From Rotaria sordida (taxonomy: Eukaryota > Rotifera > Eurotatoria > Philodinida > Philodinidae): a stretch of DNA of 64,000 nt. The stretch is from positions 168,853 to 232,852 of the forward strand of contig CAJNOL010000137.1 in the NCBI GenBank assembly GCA_905250125.1, written 5' to 3'. Below, in pieces: positions 58,067 through 64,000 of the stretch. The notes below the pieces were generated by a model. It ran no database searches. It was not told the DNA's origin and was given only the letters and a program-made list of their open reading frames with translations. Numbering within the stretch: the stretch's first letter is position 1; every line of letters begins with the position of its first letter. Position numbers and translations under genes: made by a program.

Positions 58067-59576
58067 CCCCCCCCCCCCCCGGCACATTAGAAGACCCGGG
58101 GTCTTCTATTCTGTCTTACCGTTCATAAGTTAAAAGGGGAGTCTTCTATTATGTCCCTAAAAAAGGTCATATTTTTTGGCAGTTTTGCCGAAGAATCTTA
58201 CTTTCATTTGATTTTTGTCCCTGATATCGTTAAAAAATGAGTTTTTTTCTACTTGTTTCAATTGTGCAGGGTAAAAAAAAACAAATATTATCTCGTGAGA
58301 AAGGGGAGACCATGGTGCATAGGAAGTATTCTTAGCAGATACATTCATTGTATCCCAACATTTTGGTACGATATCTGTTAGCGTTCTTTTTTAAGGCTAA
58401 GATCTATCACTGCAATATTTTATCTTCTCGATAATTAAATAAATGCAAAAAAGAAAATTATTTTTTTTATCAAAATCATTTAATTTAGTTACTTATGTGA
58501 AAGTTTGATTAACCCCTTTCCCCTCCCTCTTACCACAGAATGGAAGTCCAGGGTGTGCTCCTGTTCCGCAAGCTATAACTTTGCAACGATGCATATCTCG
58601 ATAAGAGTTTTTGCGTTATTTGATAGAAAAATGTTTATTCTTTCATTGTTCATCGGCTTTGGTTCATTTTTCATAACGCGAACCTCGATTGTCAACGGAG
58701 AATTCTAACCTACCGGATGGAGTTCAATTCTGTGAGGAAAGAAGTTTAGTATAGATGGAAATCATTTACAGTCAATTCTTCTACCAGCGTAGTTATAAAT
58801 CTCAAGCTAACTTCGATAAGTATAATTGTCTTATTAAAAACTATTTATAGAAGATCTGTAGTTGAATATACAATCCGTGTTTTCTTTTGCATCTGTCTCG
58901 AAGATGCCTTTGGGTCTTATGGAGAAAAGAAATAGGTTCGCAAACTCTAAAGAAGTATTCATATATAAAACCATGATGTACCTACATGAAGTTATATTTT
59001 CTTTTGTTATGGATCACTATTTTGTGGTTCAAATGCTTCTGATTCTCTAGAAGAAAGTCGAAGATAGAGAGGTCTTTGTATTAATACACATCAACATTTT
59101 ACCTAATCTTTTACTAATGTGTAAAGATCTCTTCATTCATTATACGTGGAAAAATGTACCGTACTCATTAGACCCTGTTTCTGTGAAAGCGTATTTTTCA
59201 TGCATAGAAACTGAAGAATATTTATAAACTAAGCTGCAAAGAAGTACCGAAATGACTCCACAAGATGTTGTTAACAAAGAAACACAATCTTTAATAGATA
59301 GATCTTTCCTATAAACTACTTCACAAGATTTCACTCGCTCGGATTTGACACTTTGCTATAAGAATGAAAGGAAAATCTTTTTCGTATTGAATTTAGACAT
59401 AATTATGAACTTAAATACTAAAAAAGTCAATAAAATTCAGGAACTATTTTAAAATATCAGTTTTTTAAGGGGGATCTTCTAATATGTCTGTTGCGTCATT
59501 GATTCAAGCGGGGTCTTCTAATATAGGGGGGGGGGGGGTCCTCTAATATAGGGGAGTCTTCTAATGTATCGGGGGC
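58067..59576. mobile_element. Non-autonomous element with C-run/G-run ends and ATTAGAAGACCCC repeats
   Basis: The left end has 14 C followed by GGCACATTAGAAGACCCGGG and GTCTTCTAT, with a further GGGAGTCTTCTATTATGTCC at 58137. The right end holds GATCTTCTAATATGTC, GGGGTCTTCTAATATAGGGG, a 13-G run, GTCCTCTAATATAGGGG and AGTCTTCTAATGTATCGGGG between 59470 and 59576. The outermost repeats are inverted to each other (CCCCCG..ACATTAGAAGAC). About 1.4 kb between them has no intact ORF. It looks like a DNA transposon derivative with multiple subterminal repeats. Its family and target duplication could not be fixed. Confidence 0.6.
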
Positions 59577-62500
59577 TTTAAGCTTTTTATAGTTTCCACC
59601 TAATGTGCAGTAATATCTAACTTGAACGAGATCGACTTTGACTTAAGCAGGCTTCCCCTTTGCGAGATTTTTGGAGAACAGCTCATCAGAAAAAAGCGAA
59701 ACTTTCAGACTAGATAAATCTTGATGAGTAGATTAAAATTTGTCTTAGACCGAAAATTTTCAATTGTTTTTTTCTTGGGGATATCAAGGTCACAATGGGT
59801 AAAAACCAATCCCCTTCCCCAATCGCATTGTTTTCTCGGCCTAAAAACGTCCCATACAGCTGAAATTCTTTTTTTACATATCCTAGACACTGTTTCAGAT
59901 ACCAACGTTTTTTGATTTTGTTTCAGTTCCTCTAATACAAGTTCTAGTTTGATCAAGCATACTGTAACGAACAAATGGGGACGATTCTGCACTTTTTTGT
60001 GTAAAAACTGATTTCAAAAAACACCTTTGGAATGAGAAATAATAATCATCTTCATTGGGGAGAAGTTAGTATAGAATAGTATAATCGTAGCACGAGTTTT
60101 CTGCTAGTGATTTTGAAAGTTGGATTTAATAAATGTATCAACTAACAACGAAGAGTATCCATTTATATGGCATTTAACAAAGAACACTTCGGGACTATAT
60201 TAGTAATGAAGAGGTAAAAATCGAACAATTTTGATTTTCATGTCCGAAAAGGGGATTGAAATCCCCTTCAGCTCATATTTGTGTCGAAAAAAATAAGCTG
60301 TTGCTATTTTGTATCAAACGTACAAAACCTAAATGGGTTTCCTTCAGGTCCAAGTATGATTTGAACTTCTAACAGAAATATCACTTACTTAGAATTTAGT
60401 TGCTTAGTGTGCCCGATTTTTCGTATGCCAACCATACAAATGATCCAAGATATTTATATACATTTTTATTTGCGTATTTTTTTTAATTTTTTTCCCTTCG
60501 ATAGTTTCGTTTGTCCTTTATATTTGTCAATCCGGTTGATTACCAGCGGCACGACTGTGCATTATGAATTGTATTGATGCGTGAAATTCATGCAAATCAC
60601 TCTTAATATGTTTTTTTAGGCACATTTGCGTAAAAGCAAATATCAGATAACATGATCTTTTCATAATATCATTTTGCTATAGTACTTACTAGACTCGTGC
60701 CATACAAATAGAAAATATGTGTGATATATAATCATATTATTTTTTGTGTTGGTAACCAAAGAGTTAGTTTAATACGAAAATTATACAAAAGAAGATTTTG
60801 AATTTCTAATATTTAATATTTTCTTTTTCTTCTTCGAGATAAATCTTAATGATCTTGATTTATTGTGAAATTTTCTTCTTAATGTTAGATGTACTATGAC
60901 GATAGCTGTTTGAATAACAACTTGCAACAATGAAACAAATATCTTCAAATATTTTTCAGTACGCTTAGACTTTCGTTTGAATAATATTACAAACTGCTTC
61001 TACAATGTTACAATGCCTATTCAGGTAAAATTTCAATGAGATCTTGCACGGCAATATATTTGAAAACAGAGCATCGAAAAAGGAGCAAAAACATTTATTC
61101 TAATTCTATATTTCATGTATTGGTCAGCAGTTATGGTTTTTCCTCTGAGTTTTCACGCTATTTCAGGATACGAGTTTCGATCGTCATATACGATCAGGTA
61201 CGGTCGTATATAGTACAAATTAGGACCAACGTGAACAACCATGCATGATTGCATACGACATAGTATGCTACCCTATTTGCGTATGCTTCTTTTCACTCAA
61301 GAGAGGGGGGTAAAAATTATTCATTTTAGAATAAATACTTTGCATATACCGCTTGATATAATCTAAAAGAAATGAATATTATTCATTCTAAATAAATACT
61401 TACAATTCAATTTGCGGTACAATTCCATATAAATAAAAGAAAATAAAATCGTCTATCTTAAAATAACTACTTAATATTAAATCGGTTGTTTCATTTAATC
61501 TGAATAAGAAAAATAATGTTATTCATTTTATATAAATACTTATGATTCAATATGTTGTTCGATTTCATATATACGTCAGGAAAAAAAACCAATTATAATC
61601 CATATATCAAATATATTGTCACTATAAAAACACTTTTTTTAAAACTTATTACATATTCTGAAAGCGCGTAGGATTGTCTGTTATCCTGCATATAATATGT
61701 TTGCGTTTTAGTATGCATTTATGTACTAGAAAATAAATTAACTGCAATGAAGACATCCTTATTACCACATTCCCACGCATTCGATCTTGTCACTATCATG
61801 GTAGAGAAAGAACACGTTCTTCGTGTTGAATATGTGAGACGGTTATACATATATAGTCGCATCAAAACATTTGTGTCATTCTATTACTATGATTAAGAGA
61901 AAGAGATCATTATGTCTAATCAATGAGCGTTGACTCTGGAACAAAAGATTGTACGAATTAAAGACAATTAAGGTATTCATAGTTTATCAGCTTGATCTTT
62001 TTGCGTTTACTCAACAGCCTCATCTACACGCTCATCTATGATGTTGCATCACAATTAAGTGTCGCATATCTGTATTCGAAAGTACTGAAACAAAGTTCTA
62101 TTAAAGATTATTTTAACAATTGCTGTTGTTTTTTCTATTTTCAAAAATAAAATACATGAAAAGAAAAGTAATAATGTACCCTATCCCGATTATCTTATTA
62201 TTTAATATTCCCGATGTCTAGAAACATGTCTACTTCTTTGAAAAAGACATTATTTTTGGAAAACACATAATCTCTCTATAATGAACACTTTTGAAAAGTT
62301 CGAAGAGTGTGCGCTATAGAGAGATTTTACTGTATCTTTCGTTTTATGTTTGAAAAGTTCAGAATGTTTGAGAATATAAACTATTGTCACGACATATAAT
62401 TGCTTTTTCAAAAAGTTATATATATATATTTATAATAAACTGGAAATAAAAGGGGCAATATTTCGAGAAAATTCAGATTTTTAAGGCTTGTCAAGACGGA

Positions 62501-62815
62501 ACGCTATCAAAATATATAATTACCTTTTTTAAAAAGGTATTTCTATAGTGATAAAAAGTCTAAAAAAACTAATTGTGATGACAGTGACAAAATTGGATGT
62601 GTGTGAATGTGGTGATGAGACTGTCTTCATTACAGTCAATTTATTTTCTAATACATAAATCCAAACTACAACGTAAATATACAGGATGATAGAAAACTTC
62701 ATGCGCTTTCAAGGTATGAAATTAATTTTTAAAAATTTTTATTATAGTGACACTATAGTTGAAATACGGCCTATAGCTATTTTTTTTCTTGGCGTATAGA
62801 GTTACAAATTCTGTA
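59577..62815. other. Gene-free stretch
   Basis: No supported gene. GGGGATTGAAATCCCC (near 60251) is a short palindrome. A diverged tandem repeat lies at 61316-61580. The remainder is AT-rich. Confidence 0.5.
61316..61580. repeat. Diverged tandem repeat, 60-71-bp unit, about four copies
   Basis: Units start with TATTCATTTTA..ATAAATACTT near 61318, 61379, 61450 (diverged) and 61520. Each is followed by an ATTCAATTTGCGGT-type middle and a run of AAAGAAAATAA. Confidence 0.55.
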
Positions 62816-63022
62816 TTATAATCCATAGATAAATAAAAAAAAGTATTTAATTATATCAGTAGTATACGCAACATGATAATTGTTCAATAAATGTGCCAAT
62901 ATCCGGCCTACAGAGTCTACACGAGTTCGGAGAAATCTTCGAAAAGCATTTTCTTCATATGGAGAAAACCATGCAGTTACCCAATGGCTTAGTTTGTTTT
63001 CTTGTTCTTTTTTCCTATTCAT
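62816..63022 (-). CDS. Small hypothetical ORF
   Basis: ATG at 63022 opens 68 residues with balanced composition (KLSHWVTAWFSPYEENAFRR, then GRILAHLLNNYHVAYTTDII) and a hydrophobic aromatic tail. No family is recognised and no introns or partner exons were found. It may be a real small protein, an orphan exon or chance. Confidence 0.22.
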   Translation of the reverse strand: MNRKKEQENKLSHWVTAWFSPYEENAFRRFLRTRVDSVGRILAHLLNNYHVAYTTDIIKYFFLFIYGL

Positions 63023-63025
63023 CAA

Positions 63026-64000
63026 TAGTGATCATTTTCTTAGGCAGACTTCGAACGACGAGACGATTTGAGTAGTAATCGAAATGAAAACTTCAGAATA
63101 TTTCAGTTTGTACAGCATTAGTTTCACTAGAAATCAAATTGACTATCGTTTATGAGGTGATTATTGATGAACTATTTGTTTTCTGAGTACTTTTAATATC
63201 ATCGTTAGTTGTTGCGAAACACTGATCGTAACAATTACTAGACGATTACTTCAAACTCTAACTGGACACTCCACTGTTCAGATAAACTCACTCCTTGTTC
63301 ACCTATTTGTGCTTTTCGTCATTCTTCCTCTCGAGTCTTGGAGATCATAACAGAAGATTATTATATCATTTACTTGGTACACTATTATTAGATCATTGGT
63401 TTCAAAGATACTTTTTAGGGACCGAAATTGGAACCGTAGTTTTTTTTTCACTTCCAGCAATCAGAACTGCTGACTTCTAAAGCAAAGCAAAATATGCAAA
63501 TACGTAATTTGCAAAAGGACATATCGTAAGGAGAATATAACCAATCCAAGTACATGCTATGAACAGGTAAAATGTTCAGTTTCTTACAACTAAAGTATAA
63601 TGAATCCACAGATGACTATACACATGTGCTTTCATGACGTTATCTTGAACAAATATCAACAGAGATAGAAAAACTAAGACTAATACAATCAGTATACCAA
63701 TGATAGGGTTACACGTAACCAGAGTTGCCAGATCAAAAACTTAAAAATCAGAACATTGTTTTTGCAATCAGAAAACAATCAGAATTGTTTTTTGTAAAAT
63801 CAGAAATTGATCAGAAAGAGCAATTTTTTACAAAATAGTAGCTATTGTTTCAGGTAGTTCCGGAAACGAGATTTTGTCATTCAAACTAGAATGTATTGAC
63901 CAAAACTACCGTTTATTCCACGTAGATCCTGTTTCGAAGCGGGAACTAGCAACAAATTGCCTTCATAATTGGTATCGAAGCATTATTATATGTATGCGAT
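63026..64000. other. Gene-free window end with a hAT-end-like motif
   Basis: Non-coding. CAGAGTTGCCAGATC at 63722-63736 resembles the CAGAGATGCCACC ends of the hAT-type insertions in this window and is followed by ATCAGAA repeats. A matching right end, if any, lies outside the window. Confidence 0.35.

Noticed and set aside
62816..63075. Plus-strand ORFs opposite the small hypothetical ORF
   Set aside because: The minus-strand frame has better composition; even that one is kept only at low confidence.
1..64000. CRISPR arrays, rRNA genes or bacterial operons
   Set aside because: No regularly spaced direct repeats with unique spacers, no rRNA sequence and no Shine-Dalgarno-linked gene runs; splice sites show that the window is eukaryotic.

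Overview
This is a eukaryotic nuclear window and reads as a bdelloid rotifer genome (Rotaria or Adineta type). It is AT-rich. Introns are mostly 47-76 bases with GT-AG ends. It carries a copy of the F-box/leucine-rich family that is greatly expanded in bdelloids. Ordinary animal genes with many introns lie beside intronless genes of bacterial, fungal or plant flavour, and beside decayed genes and non-autonomous transposons. That mixture is typical of the transfer-rich, often subtelomeric, parts of bdelloid genomes. The genus is an inference from protein flavour; no rRNA, tRNA or CRISPR was seen.

Layout. (1) 1.3-7.1 kb: two well-formed animal genes, a ZMYND8-like chromatin reader (PHD-bromodomain-PWWP-coiled coil, 13 exons, + strand) and a sarcoplasmic calcium-binding protein (EF hands, 6 exons, - strand). 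(2) 7.1-14 kb: mostly non-coding, with microsatellites, a diverged ATAAAYYCT-type repeat and two orphan exon-like ORFs. (3) 14-21 kb: an intronless aldo/keto reductase, a hAT transposase scrap, an NADPH-oxidase scrap, and a 4-exon extracellular Cu/Zn superoxide dismutase with a probable GPI tail, followed by unidentified gene remnants. (4) 22.2-24.2 kb: an F-box pseudogene. (5) 25.3-33.5 kb: an accessory cluster with an alkylmercury-lyase-like gene, a broken MPPED-type metallophosphoesterase, a broken nucleoside hydrolase, and an NmrA-like gene whose only identified intron has swollen to 2.26 kb around a decayed hAT insertion. (6) 35-39.5 kb: a small ORF split by a 420-bp foldback element, a decayed unknown gene, a 164-bp tandem repeat, a 38-bp minisatellite and a TatD-like scrap. 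(7) 41-47.5 kb: a membrane-anchored purple-acid-phosphatase-like enzyme and a secreted metallo-beta-lactamase-fold protein. (8) 47.5-64 kb: largely non-coding, with a degenerate ARF-like GTPase, a secreted CAP/YkwD-like protein, a 230-bp hAT MITE with a perfect 8-bp target duplication and a 1.5-kb element with G-run termini.

The intact accessory genes (aldo/keto reductase, SOD, NmrA-like oxidoreductase, alkylmercury-lyase-like protein, phosphatase) lean toward redox, detoxification and extracellular chemistry. They are not arranged as an operon, and a shared pathway is only inference. Several coding sequences start 15-60 bases after a T-rich YAG that looks like a splice acceptor with no visible upstream exon. 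This fits the spliced-leader trans-splicing known in bdelloids. No single system here is clearly new; the strongest leads are the transposon structures and the alkylmercury-lyase-like gene.
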